Source of the DNA: CAWIOX01 sp963837775
GTDB taxonomy: Bacteria; Pseudomonadota; Gammaproteobacteria; Burkholderiales; Burkholderiaceae_D
Direction of reading: 5' to 3'
DNA: 64,000 nt
Assembly (NCBI GenBank): GCA_963837775.1
Contig: CAWIOX010000033.1
Span: forward strand, 149,100-213,099
In this document: in pieces, positions 38,140 through 46,889 of the stretch
Layout: each line of letters opens with the position of its first letter
Position numbering within the stretch: position 1 is the stretch's first letter
Made by a program: the position numbers and the translations under genes
The notes under the pieces: model-generated
What the model was told of the DNA's origin: nothing
What the model saw: the letters and a program-made list of their open reading frames with translations, nothing else
Database searches by the model: none

Positions 38140-38853
38140 TCAAACCGGATCTGCATCGTATTTTTCCAGATGCGAGGTCTCCGCCAGCGCCTCGCGCATC
38201 CAGTGCGCGACGGCCGGATGCGCGGCAACGCGGTCGGCGTACGCTTGCAAGGCCGGCGCCAGCGACACCGTGTAGCTGCGGAAGCGCATCACCACCGGCG
38301 CGAAATAGGCGTCCGCGATCGAGAACTCGCCGAACAGGTATTGATGATGGCCGAAGCGCGACAGGCAGTCTTCCCAGATCTCGCAGATGCGGCCGATATC
38401 GGCCTGCGCTTCGACGCTGCGGCCCTTGCCAGGAAACGACATGCGGATATTCATCGGCATCGCGCTGCGCAAGCCGCCGAAGCCGGCGTGCATTTCAGCG
38501 CAGATGCAGCGCGCCATCGCGCGCGCGGCCACATCCTGCGGCCAACAATTTTTCTCGGGAAACTGCTCGGCCAGATACTCGCAAATCGCCAGCGAATCCC
38601 AGATCGTCATGTCGCCGGCCAGCAGCACCGGCACCCGCCCGGCCGATGAAAATTCGGCAATCCGGTTCGCGGTCTCGGGCTGCCCCAGCGAGACGACAAT
38701 TTCCTGGAACGGGATGCCAAATGCACTCAACACCAGCCATGGACGCATCGACCAGGAAGAATAGTTCTTGTTGGCGATCACCAGCGTCAAGCCGGCGCCT
38801 CTCGCCTTGTCCAGGGTTTGGCTCACCATCGTGTCGAGTTCCGTTGTATGCAT
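38140..38853 (-). CDS. Glutathione S-transferase family protein
   Basis: 237 residues. The N-terminal thioredoxin-like domain starts LTLVIANKNYSSWSMRPWLV, with the catalytic-type Ser in NYSSWS, and has the cis-Pro motif GRVPVLLAGD and the glutathione-contacting DSLAICEYLAEQFPE. An all-helical C-terminal domain follows. Members with NKNYSSWSMRPW are widespread in Proteobacteria but without a fixed substrate. It lies between the NDUFA9-like gene and cca. Confidence 0.88.
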   Translation of the reverse strand: MHTTELDTMVSQTLDKARGAGLTLVIANKNYSSWSMRPWLVLSAFGIPFQEIVVSLGQPETANRIAEFSSAGRVPVLLAGDMTIWDSLAICEYLAEQFPEKNCWPQDVAARAMARCICAEMHAGFGGLRSAMPMNIRMSFPGKGRSVEAQADIGRICEIWEDCLSRFGHHQYLFGEFSIADAYFAPVVMRFRSYTVSLAPALQAYADRVAAHPAVAHWMREALAETSHLEKYDADPV

Positions 38854-38880
38854 TGCATCCTTTCTAGTGCCGGTTGGCAG

Positions 38881-39840
38881 TTAACGTTTGGCATGACGCC
38901 GATGCGCGTCGAGTTGCGCACTCCGGTTGTACCCTGCCAGATAATGCAGGGCAACCGCTTCCAGTGCAGCGGGCTGGATATCGAGTTCGGCTGCGATCGG
39001 ACCGCTGGCGACGTTATCGCTGCGCATCGAGTCCAGATTGTCGCGGCTCATCAACGGCTCACCCGGTGCATGTTCCATCAGCCACGCCTGCAAATGCGCG
39101 AGCCCCGTGGGCAGACCGATAATAGGACGCGGATGGCCGGAATATTCTCCCGCCAGTTGCACCAGTTTACGCAGCGTATACACCTTGGGTCCGGCCAGTT
39201 CATAGGCGTGACCGATGGTTTTGGGATTATCCAGCGCATGGACGAAGGCGCGCGCCACATCCTCGACATGAATCGGCTGGAATTTTGCATCAGCGCCAGC
39301 GAGCGGGATCAGCGGCAGCCATTTTTGCATCGCGGCAAACATGTTCAGGAAATGATCCTCGGCGCCGAACACCACCGACGGCCGGAACACGGTGGTCTTC
39401 AGTTCAGGCCGCGAAAAGGCCGCCGCCTCGCCATCCGCCTTGGAACGCAGGTACATCGAGGCGCCATTCACCGACGCGCCCAGCGCGCTCATGTGCAGGT
39501 AACGCGTGACACCGGTTTCGACACAAGCGGCAACAATCTTCTTCGGCAGTTCGACATGGGCCGCCGCAAAGTCCGGGCCGTAGGGAACGCCCGGCCTGGA
39601 ATGCAGGATGCCGACCAGGTTGATGACCGCATCGACGCCCTGCATCAATTGACGCAGCGCTGCCGCATCATGCACATCGGCCTCGACCAGATCGAGCGTC
39701 GGCAACTCCAGCAGGTGCCTGTGGTGTTCATAATGACGGCTTGGCACGATCACGCGGCACTCCTGCGCCGCCAGCTGCGCAACGATGTGGCTACCGATAA
39801 ATCCGGTGCCGCCGATGACCAGCACAGTTCGATATGTCAT
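38881..39840 (-). CDS. NDUFA9-like NAD(P)-binding (atypical SDR) protein
   Basis: 319 residues. The Rossmann motif TVLVIGGTGFIGSHIV stands at the N-terminus, followed by VDAVINLVGIL and LHMSALGAS. It resembles the complex I accessory NDUFA9-like extended/atypical SDR group, in which the classical YxxxK catalytic pair is often not active; here YLRSKADGE preserves a lysine. Such proteins bind nucleotide and may be structural or act on quinone or sugar substrates. It lies 34 bases from slt and 27 from the GST gene, in one leftward unit. Confidence 0.8.
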   Translation of the reverse strand: MTYRTVLVIGGTGFIGSHIVAQLAAQECRVIVPSRHYEHHRHLLELPTLDLVEADVHDAAALRQLMQGVDAVINLVGILHSRPGVPYGPDFAAAHVELPKKIVAACVETGVTRYLHMSALGASVNGASMYLRSKADGEAAAFSRPELKTTVFRPSVVFGAEDHFLNMFAAMQKWLPLIPLAGADAKFQPIHVEDVARAFVHALDNPKTIGHAYELAGPKVYTLRKLVQLAGEYSGHPRPIIGLPTGLAHLQAWLMEHAPGEPLMSRDNLDSMRSDNVASGPIAAELDIQPAALEAVALHYLAGYNRSAQLDAHRRHAKR

Positions 39841-39874
39841 TGCGTCACCTCCAGATGCATGGGTTCAGGAACCG

Positions 39875-41833
39875 TCAGGGCAGGCTGCTTGCAATATAAC
39901 CTTTGGGCGCAACCGTTCCCAGCCGCGCCTTGAGCGACTGCGGCTTGCCCTCGAACAGCGCGGCATAATAAGTCGCATTGGACAACACGTTTTTCACGTA
40001 GCCGCGTGTTTCACTGAAAGGAATCGTTTCCGCAAAAATCGCCCCTTCCACCGCGCCGGGCAGAGTCGCACGCCAGGAGCGCGGACGCCCCGGGCCGGCA
40101 TTGTAGGCGGCCGTCGCCATCGCCTGCGAGCCATCCAGGTCTGTCAGCACCATGCTCAGATAATTTGTTCCCAACAGGATATTGGTATCGATGTCGTTCA
40201 CCTGATGCTGGGCAAAGTCAGCCATGCCGATTTTTTTAGCCACCCACTGCGCGGTGGCCGGCATCAGCTGCATCAGGCCGGAAGCGCCGACCTGCGAGCG
40301 GGCATTCATGATGAAACGTGATTCCTGGCGGATCAGCCCATACACCCAGGCCATATCCATCCCCAGCGATTGGGTGGTGGCACGCATGGTGTCGCGGTAC
40401 GGCGATGGGAAGCGTTGCGTAAAATCAACTTCCGTCTTGGTGCGCTCGGAAGTGTTCACCATCCGGTCCAGCACATTGTTTTGCCGCGCAAATTCGGCTA
40501 CCGTCAAATGCTGGCGCTCATTCATTTTGCGCAATTCCCAGTTCCATTCACGCGTTCCCTCGAAACGCAGGCCCAGATTGAAAAACATGAGCGCACGGCG
40601 GAAACCCTGGTTGGCGGCGATCGGTGCGATCTCGGCCGGCGTGATGACAGCGCTACCGACAGGCACCGTGATTTTCCGGTCCAACTCTTCCAGCGCCAAT
40701 TGTCCGTAAAAATTGGTCTGATCGGCGATCGACAGAAATTGCTGCTGCGCCTCTTCCATGCGCCCCGCCACGCGATTCGCACGCGCCAGCCAATAGACCC
40801 AGGCGGCGTCATTGCGCAAGACCGCAGGCATCGCCTGCACCGCGACTTGCACCATTTTCCAGTCGCCGGCGCGCAGGGCGGAACGGACCCGCCATTGATG
40901 CCCATCGAGTGACAATGATGCGCCCTCGGCCCGGCTCCAGTAGTCAATCGCCTCCGGCTCAAGCTTCTGTGCAGCCTGCAACGCGATCTGGGCCCAGCCC
41001 TGCGCCTGCTCCTGCGGCGTCAATCCATCGGCATTCGCCAACAGCGCTTGGACTGCCTGCTCGGAACTGATTTTGGCGACACGACCCAGCGCAATAAAAA
41101 AACTCTCATGCGCCGCGCGACCTTCACCGATACCGCGCGCCAGCATGAATGCCGACTTGTTCATGGCCTGATCGACCAGTTTGGCCACCGGCGTATCCAT
41201 CAGAACGGCGATTTGTTGCGCAACCGTATTGTTGTTGAACTCGGCCGCCAGCCGGACTTGCGCCCACAGGTCATCTGGCCCGAATTGTCTGGCGGCCGCC
41301 AACGTGGCGATCAGCGCCACGCAAGCCTCGCCATAATCTTTCGGCGCAACCAGCAATGCCCGCGCATCCTCGGCCGCGGCCTGGCCTTTGCTGGCGCGCG
41401 ACATCAATGCGTAGCACTTGAGTTGCAGGTCATCATCCAGCACAAACCGGGGATATTGCTGATCGAACTGACTCCAGTCCCGCACCCGCCCCAGCTCCAG
41501 CAGCCAGTCATTGCGCAACCGGTCTGCGATTGCACTGCCGTCATAGCGCTCCAGATATGCCTGAATTTCCGGCACTGTCGCGCTGGCTTTTCTCATGCGT
41601 GATTTCAGCCGGTAATAATCAACATAGGAAGGAATGACATAATTATCCAGACGCGCGGCCAATTCTTCGATTTTTTTGCCGTCAGAACGGCGCGCGGCAT
41701 CGCGCAGCGCCAAAAAAGTGTCATCATCACTGGCAAGGCCCAGATCACCCTTTTGCGCATGAGCAGCAGGCAACATGACAACAGCTGAGGCAAGCAACAG
41801 GGCGGTACGGATAATCCATTTGGTCGGAAACAT
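39875..41833 (-). CDS. slt: Soluble lytic murein transglycosylase (Slt70-like)
   Basis: 652 residues; signal peptide ending AAHAQKGD. A long superhelical U-shaped domain precedes the lysozyme-like catalytic domain, whose Glu is in GLIRQESRFIMNARSQVGAS, followed by GLMQLMPATAQWVAKKIG and TNYLSMVLTDLDGSQAMATA and NAGPGRPRSWR. It cleaves the MurNAc-GlcNAc bond to give 1,6-anhydro products in the periplasm. It is divergent from the 5-formyl-THF cyclo-ligase gene with only 22 bases between starts, so promoters overlap coding sequence. Confidence 0.93.
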   Translation of the reverse strand: MFPTKWIIRTALLLASAVVMLPAAHAQKGDLGLASDDDTFLALRDAARRSDGKKIEELAARLDNYVIPSYVDYYRLKSRMRKASATVPEIQAYLERYDGSAIADRLRNDWLLELGRVRDWSQFDQQYPRFVLDDDLQLKCYALMSRASKGQAAAEDARALLVAPKDYGEACVALIATLAAARQFGPDDLWAQVRLAAEFNNNTVAQQIAVLMDTPVAKLVDQAMNKSAFMLARGIGEGRAAHESFFIALGRVAKISSEQAVQALLANADGLTPQEQAQGWAQIALQAAQKLEPEAIDYWSRAEGASLSLDGHQWRVRSALRAGDWKMVQVAVQAMPAVLRNDAAWVYWLARANRVAGRMEEAQQQFLSIADQTNFYGQLALEELDRKITVPVGSAVITPAEIAPIAANQGFRRALMFFNLGLRFEGTREWNWELRKMNERQHLTVAEFARQNNVLDRMVNTSERTKTEVDFTQRFPSPYRDTMRATTQSLGMDMAWVYGLIRQESRFIMNARSQVGASGLMQLMPATAQWVAKKIGMADFAQHQVNDIDTNILLGTNYLSMVLTDLDGSQAMATAAYNAGPGRPRSWRATLPGAVEGAIFAETIPFSETRGYVKNVLSNATYYAALFEGKPQSLKARLGTVAPKGYIASSLP

Positions 41834-41855
41834 AATAAATTCTCATTTTTTCTGT

Positions 41856-42488
41856 ATGACATCATTATTAAGCATAGCACGCGATTCAGCAGGGGATTTA
41901 AGCAAAACCAAGCTTGAGTCGGCATTGCCGGATGGCGAAGACAAGGCCGCATTGCGGCGCGCACTCATGGATGTGCGGCGCGTGATGACAAGCGATATGC
42001 GCATCCGACTCGATAACGCGATTGCGGCCCAATTGCTTGCATGGTGGCAGTCGAATCCGCTGCCATCACTGGGGGTTTATTGGCCGATCCAGCAGGAACC
42101 GGATCTGCGCACGGCCTACGCACTGCTAGCGGCAAAAGGGGTACAGCTCGCGCTACCGATCGTGGATAAACGCGATGCTCCGTTACGCTATGCGGCATGG
42201 ACTCCCGGCGACCCGGTGGTCAAGGACGCACTCGGGATTGCCATTCCCGCCAATAACAAGGTGTCGATGTTGCCTGATGCCTTATTGATCCCCTGCCTCG
42301 GATTCAACCCGGAACGCTTTCGATTGGGCTATGGCGGCGGCTTTTATGACCGCACGCTGGCCACCTCGCCACGCCCGCTGGCTGTTGGGATTGCCTACGA
42401 GGCTTCCAGCACGGTGTTTTCAGCGGCGGCGCACGATATCCCAATGGATGTGCTCATTACAGAGACGCAGATTGTGACGTCTGGTTAA
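41856..42488 (+). CDS. 5-formyltetrahydrofolate cyclo-ligase
   Basis: 210 residues. It recycles 5-formyl-THF to methenyl-THF with ATP. The key C-terminal signature is RLGYGGGFYDRTLA, with LLIPCLGFNPERFRLG before it and the substrate loop HDIPMDVLITE at the end. ATG at 41856 is chosen; a longer in-frame start would lie inside slt on the other strand. Its 3' end overlaps the convergent EAL gene by 32 bases. Functionally it belongs to one-carbon metabolism with metF nearby. Confidence 0.9.
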   Translation: MTSLLSIARDSAGDLSKTKLESALPDGEDKAALRRALMDVRRVMTSDMRIRLDNAIAAQLLAWWQSNPLPSLGVYWPIQQEPDLRTAYALLAAKGVQLALPIVDKRDAPLRYAAWTPGDPVVKDALGIAIPANNKVSMLPDALLIPCLGFNPERFRLGYGGGFYDRTLATSPRPLAVGIAYEASSTVFSAAAHDIPMDVLITETQIVTSG

Positions 42489-43776
42489 TCCGGTCAAATT
42501 CCCGCCGCCATCTCAGAAGCGCATCGGCCGGCATCGGTTTCGCGTAGATAAAGCCCTGCACCTGATCGCAGCCCAGGGCCAGCAGTTCAGGCAGCGTTTC
42601 CGCCAGCTCAACTCCCTCGGCAACGACTGACAGGCCAAAATTATGTGCCAGATCGATGATGCTCCGCACGATTTGCCGATCCTGAACTGAGTGTGCCATG
42701 CCCTGGACGAACACACGGTCTATTTTCAGTTCATCAATCGGGAAACGGCGCAAATATGCCAGCGATGAATAGCCGGTGCCGAAGTCATCAATCGACAGAT
42801 GGAAACCCAGATGTCTCAGCTCAAACAACATTTCCGTGCTCTGTTCAATATCATGAACCAATGCACTCTCGGTGATCTCAAACCCTATGGCAGACGATGG
42901 CACGTTCCATACCTTCAGTATTTGTGACAGGCGTTGCGGCAACTGGTGCTGACTTAACAATTTGGCCGACAGGTTGACCCACACCCGGATTTCCATGCCT
43001 TCATTTTTCCAGATACACCATTCACGCAATACCGTATTGAGTACATGCATCGTCAATGGTTCGATCAAGCCGTCGCGCTCTGCAGTCTCGATCAGGATAT
43101 CGGTCGGCACGAATTGCACGCCATCATGCGGCCAGCGCACCAGCGCCTCCAGCGATACAACGCGCATCGTTTTGAGGTCCACTTTGGGCTGATATACGAC
43201 CTTCAAAGCATTGGAAGCCAGTATGGTGTTCAAGGCTGTCGGAAGATCGGCCGGCATGCTGCCGCCGCCCTCCTCGACCTCCGCCATCGAAAACAAATTG
43301 TTCGCGGCCCGAGCATTTTGCTGTGCAATATCCGCGGCACGCAATAAGCCTGCAGCAGATTGCGCATGCAGCGGGGCGCAGGCAATCCCAATGCATGGCC
43401 GCATGAAAACAGTGTGCGCGCCGACCATCAAAGGCGGGCTCAACGCCGTCAGCAGGCGATGCGCAGCCAGAATCGCCAGCGCCTCGGAAGGCAGATCGGG
43501 CAACAGAAGCCAGCATTCATCTTCCCCCACCAGTACCAACTGATCCTTGTTGCGCAATACGGCCCTGATGCGCGACGACAATTGCGCACTCACCTCTTTG
43601 CTATGTTGATCCGCCAACAAGGCGGCAATCCGATCAGAACGGCGCAGAGTCACGACCAGCAAGGCCACTGAACCCGACTCGCCACGACTGGCCATGGCGG
43701 CCTCGATGGCGGCATAAAACACCGCTATCGAGGCGCATGCACCATAGTGTTCTTCAGTAGTGGAGGATTGCATCAA
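42457..43776 (-). CDS. EAL-domain c-di-GMP phosphodiesterase (degenerate GGDEF N-terminus)
   Basis: 439 residues. Residues about 1-170 look like a degenerate GGDEF domain with no intact GGDEF signature. The EAL domain is complete and probably active: the EAL motif in SLEALVRWPHDGVQF, NLSAKLLSQ, FEITESALV, SIDDFGTGYSSLAYLRRFPI, DELKIDR and AEGVELAETL carry the metal-binding and catalytic residues. No membrane segment is seen. It starts directly after the HD-GYP gene stop, so the two are co-transcribed. It should lower c-di-GMP, the signal read by LapD 7 kb away. Confidence 0.9.
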   Translation of the reverse strand: MMQSSTTEEHYGACASIAVFYAAIEAAMASRGESGSVALLVVTLRRSDRIAALLADQHSKEVSAQLSSRIRAVLRNKDQLVLVGEDECWLLLPDLPSEALAILAAHRLLTALSPPLMVGAHTVFMRPCIGIACAPLHAQSAAGLLRAADIAQQNARAANNLFSMAEVEEGGGSMPADLPTALNTILASNALKVVYQPKVDLKTMRVVSLEALVRWPHDGVQFVPTDILIETAERDGLIEPLTMHVLNTVLREWCIWKNEGMEIRVWVNLSAKLLSQHQLPQRLSQILKVWNVPSSAIGFEITESALVHDIEQSTEMLFELRHLGFHLSIDDFGTGYSSLAYLRRFPIDELKIDRVFVQGMAHSVQDRQIVRSIIDLAHNFGLSVVAEGVELAETLPELLALGCDQVQGFIYAKPMPADALLRWRREFDRINQTSQSASL

Positions 43777-45519
43777 TCAGCCCAGATAGAAATCACGGCA
43801 ATCAATGCCGTAAGCGCCGTCCGGCAAGCCACGCAGAATTTTCATCGGTTCAGCTTCCTTGTTTTTTTTCTGTGCCAACAAATCCAGCATGATCGGCTTT
43901 TCACGCAAGGTTTTGTCGGGATCAGTCAGCAGCAGAACCTTCGGCTCCAGCCGGCGGATTTTGTTATGCTCGATGACCACCGCCACCTCGCCGGAAGACA
44001 ACTCGATCATGGAGCCGACAGGAAAGATGCTGATTGCCTGCACGAACTCCTCGACCAAAGGTGCATGCAACTTGGTGCCGGCTTCCCTGAACAGCTCTTT
44101 GAGCGCATCAAATGCAGAGCGCGTAATGTCATAAGTGCGAGCCGATGTCATGGCGGCAAAACAATCTGCTATCGCCGCCATTCGGCCATAAATACTGATT
44201 GCCTCACCGGACAAGCCATGTGGATAGCCGCTGCCATCGAGTCGCTCATGATGCTCGTTGATACCCAGCAGGATGTTCTGGGTCAGAGGTTCCGACGCTT
44301 CCAGGATATCGATGCCCATCGCCACATGCTGGCGCATCAACACGTCTTCATCCTCGGATAACTTGTCTCGTTTCTCCAGAAGAGTGCGCGGCAGCTTCAA
44401 TTTTCCGATATCCAGCAGCAAACCTATGCAGCCCAACTCAGTCAACTGCTGCCGCGGGAAACCAAGATGCCGCCCGAGCGCCATCAAATAGACGGCGACC
44501 TTCAAGCCATGCGCATAAGTAATCTTGTTTTCAGAGCGCATCCGCACCAGCCACATCAATGCCGAAGGGTTGGCAATCACGCTCTCGGCCAGCAGTTCTA
44601 CTGCAGGCCGCATCTCCTGCAACGTGATGCTGCGATCGGCGGCAATATCGTCAACCAGTTTATTGAGAACCTCATCCGTATGCATAACCAGATTGCGTGC
44701 ATGGACAATCTCCTGCGCAATCGGATTTTCTTCTTGATAAATGACCAGCGTGACCGACTTGGGCAGATAGTCGGACCGCCGGCGGTATGAGCGTTTCTGC
44801 GCGATGCCTGATCGTATGGCGCCCATCTTATGCCTGCGATGATGTTCGCGCCATTGTTGGAAGTGCTCTATCCAGTTCAGCGGCGCAAAAATGACATCGC
44901 GCGGATACAAGGACTGAATCAGTTGACTGAACTGCAGGCTGGAAGGAGGCACCAGTGCACTGGTATGCGCGGCCTTGCTTGCAGTCTGCCGGTCTGAGGA
45001 TGCAGCACCATCCTGTGTCGCTGCATAGCGCAAATAATAAGGAGCAGGTTGCGACTTCTGGAGCGGCTTTCGATAGCGTGAACCAGCGCTATCCGGTCGC
45101 GCCACGGCACTTGCTTCAAAAGAGGCTTTGGGCGCATGCCCGAGCATTGTCCGACACCTGGCGTAGACCCGAGAAAGCAAAGATGCCTCCAGCGCTGCCA
45201 ACGGTGCCGAGGCATAGACCATGCGTAAAGCCGGATCACGATCATCTGCCAAGATATCCTGTGGCGCAGAGGGCTCATGCAGGATATCCCACGGCAAATG
45301 TGACAAGGCAGTATTTGCACTACGACTGGGATCGATAACCAGTTCGCGCACCAAGGACCGCAGCGCACCCCAATCCAGAGGATCGACCAGCAAAAATCCC
45401 TGCAGCATGAAGGATGTTTGCGTCCACGGACGGTCAAGTTCGGAGATGAACATGCCCAAGCGCAAATCATCGACGCTGATACGCAACGATTGACGCAATT
45501 TTCTAGGCTGTGGAATCAC
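43777..45519 (-). CDS. HD-GYP domain protein with DUF3391 N-terminus
   Basis: 580 residues. DUF3391 is at the N-terminus (LRISVDDLRLGMFISELDRP), then a variable linker with SYRRRSDYL, then the HD-GYP domain from about residue 310. GYP is intact in INEHHERLDGSGYPHGLSGE. The hallmark HD pair is altered: the site reads GLLLDIGKLKLP, with Leu where the metal-binding His of HDIGK belongs. The codon is CTG, far from a His codon, so not a simple misread. Phosphodiesterase activity may be lost or changed, leaving a c-di-GMP-binding or protein-interaction role. It precedes the EAL gene with no gap. Confidence 0.88.
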   Translation of the reverse strand: MIPQPRKLRQSLRISVDDLRLGMFISELDRPWTQTSFMLQGFLLVDPLDWGALRSLVRELVIDPSRSANTALSHLPWDILHEPSAPQDILADDRDPALRMVYASAPLAALEASLLSRVYARCRTMLGHAPKASFEASAVARPDSAGSRYRKPLQKSQPAPYYLRYAATQDGAASSDRQTASKAAHTSALVPPSSLQFSQLIQSLYPRDVIFAPLNWIEHFQQWREHHRRHKMGAIRSGIAQKRSYRRRSDYLPKSVTLVIYQEENPIAQEIVHARNLVMHTDEVLNKLVDDIAADRSITLQEMRPAVELLAESVIANPSALMWLVRMRSENKITYAHGLKVAVYLMALGRHLGFPRQQLTELGCIGLLLDIGKLKLPRTLLEKRDKLSEDEDVLMRQHVAMGIDILEASEPLTQNILLGINEHHERLDGSGYPHGLSGEAISIYGRMAAIADCFAAMTSARTYDITRSAFDALKELFREAGTKLHAPLVEEFVQAISIFPVGSMIELSSGEVAVVIEHNKIRRLEPKVLLLTDPDKTLREKPIMLDLLAQKKNKEAEPMKILRGLPDGAYGIDCRDFYLG

Positions 45520-45540
45520 ATTCCGACCCGGGTGCTTAAC

Positions 45541-46368
45541 TTATTTTAGGCGCTGACATATCGCAGTCGTGGCAGCAGATTGATTCAATGTATAGAAATG
45601 CAAGCCTGGCGCACCACCGGCCAGCAAGCGTTGACATAGTTGCGTGACGACATCCAATCCGAAAGCACGGATGGAGTCCGAATCATCACCATAACTCGCC
45701 AGTTTCAGGCGTACCCAGCGAGGAATTTCCGTACCGCACATCTCGGAGAAACGCATTAACTGAGTGTAATTCGTAATTGGCATGATGCCTGCGATGACAG
45801 GAACATCAACACCGATTTTATGCGCCTCGTCGACAAACTGGAAATAAGCATCTGCATTATAAAAATACTGCGTGATGGCCGAATTGGCACCGGCTTGCAC
45901 CTTACGTGCAAAATTGCGTAAATCATCCTGAGGCGATTTTGCCTGGGGATGCATTTCCGGATAAGCAGCCACATCGATATTGAACCAATCCCCGGTTTCG
46001 GCACGGATGAATTCAACCAACTCACTGGCGTAACGGAACTCTCCTGCCGAGCCATAACCGCTGGGCAAATCCCCGCGCAAGGCAACCAGGCGACGAATGC
46101 CATGCGACTTGAACTCGGACAGTATCGCGCGTATCGATTCACGCGAACTGCCGACGCAAGATAAATGAGGAGCGGCAACATGCCCTTCACTCTGAATCTC
46201 GACGACAGTATCCAACGTGCCTTTTTGGGTGGAACCACCAGCGCCAAAAGTTACTGAAAAATATTTTGGCGCAAGTTCGACCAATTTTGCGCGCGTCACA
46301 CGCAACTTCTCCACGCCTTCCGGCGTTTTAGGAGGGAAAAATTCAACGCTGAAATTCTGTTGGTACAT
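45541..46368 (-). CDS. metF: Methylenetetrahydrofolate reductase
   Basis: 275 residues. A flavoenzyme that makes 5-methyl-THF for methionine synthesis. Family marks: FSVEFFPPKTPEGVEKL, SVTFGAGGST (catalytic-loop region), PHLSCVGSSRESI, RRLVALRGDLP and NSAITQYFYNADAYFQFVDE. The TIM-barrel end MPITNYTQLMRFSEMCG is present. It immediately follows the holin-like gene and, upstream of that, ahcY, so it is probably under the SAH riboswitch. Confidence 0.95.
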   Translation of the reverse strand: MYQQNFSVEFFPPKTPEGVEKLRVTRAKLVELAPKYFSVTFGAGGSTQKGTLDTVVEIQSEGHVAAPHLSCVGSSRESIRAILSEFKSHGIRRLVALRGDLPSGYGSAGEFRYASELVEFIRAETGDWFNIDVAAYPEMHPQAKSPQDDLRNFARKVQAGANSAITQYFYNADAYFQFVDEAHKIGVDVPVIAGIMPITNYTQLMRFSEMCGTEIPRWVRLKLASYGDDSDSIRAFGLDVVTQLCQRLLAGGAPGLHFYTLNQSAATTAICQRLK

Positions 46369-46725
46369 TTATCTCTTTAGCAAAATAGCGGACAAAGCCC
46401 ACGAAATGATGCTGTAAAGCAGCGCACCGCCAACAGCAGCCCAAAAACCGGCAACATGAAAGCCATCAACCAAGTGTGCAACCGCCCAGAACATCAGCCC
46501 ATTGATGACGAAAATGAACAAGCCCATACTCAACACAGTCACTGGCAATGTCAGCAAGACAAAAATAGGCCGGATCAGTGTATTCACCAGACCCAGCACC
46601 AGAGCAGCGATCAATGCAGCAAGAACATTATCGACCTGCACTGAATGCATCAGGTAAGGTAAGGCCAATAATGCTGCTGCGTTAATTATCCAGGAGACCA
46701 GTAATAACATGTTGCCTTTCTGCAA
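46369..46725 (-). CDS. Phage-holin family 4 (Phage_holin_4_2) membrane protein
   Basis: 118 residues with four hydrophobic helices: LLLVSWIINAAALLALPYLM, VLAALIAALVLGLVNTLIRP, LVLLTLPVTVLSMGLFIFVI-like, and a final AVGGALLYSIISWALSAILL. These YvlD-type proteins are chromosomal, not phage-borne, and are consistently found between ahcY and metF in Betaproteobacteria. Function is unknown. Its stop touches the metF start, indicating one transcript. Confidence 0.85.
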   Translation of the reverse strand: MQKGNMLLLVSWIINAAALLALPYLMHSVQVDNVLAALIAALVLGLVNTLIRPIFVLLTLPVTVLSMGLFIFVINGLMFWAVAHLVDGFHVAGFWAAVGGALLYSIISWALSAILLKR

Positions 46726-46889
46726 TTAAATACTGCGCTTGATATGACATTCGTTGCGAAAGCCCATCAAACATGCAATGCCATCTATATGTATGCGGCA
46801 CTAACTGCTGCAAATAAATACTCATTGCAGCAATGCTGTTGCGACAATGCTGGCCGGTACCGGCTCAGCATTGTCGCAGCCAGATCTAT

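Noticed and set aside
46369..46725. Phage remnant signalled by a holin-like gene
   Set aside because: There are no other phage genes; this family is a chromosomal component of ahcY-metF operons.
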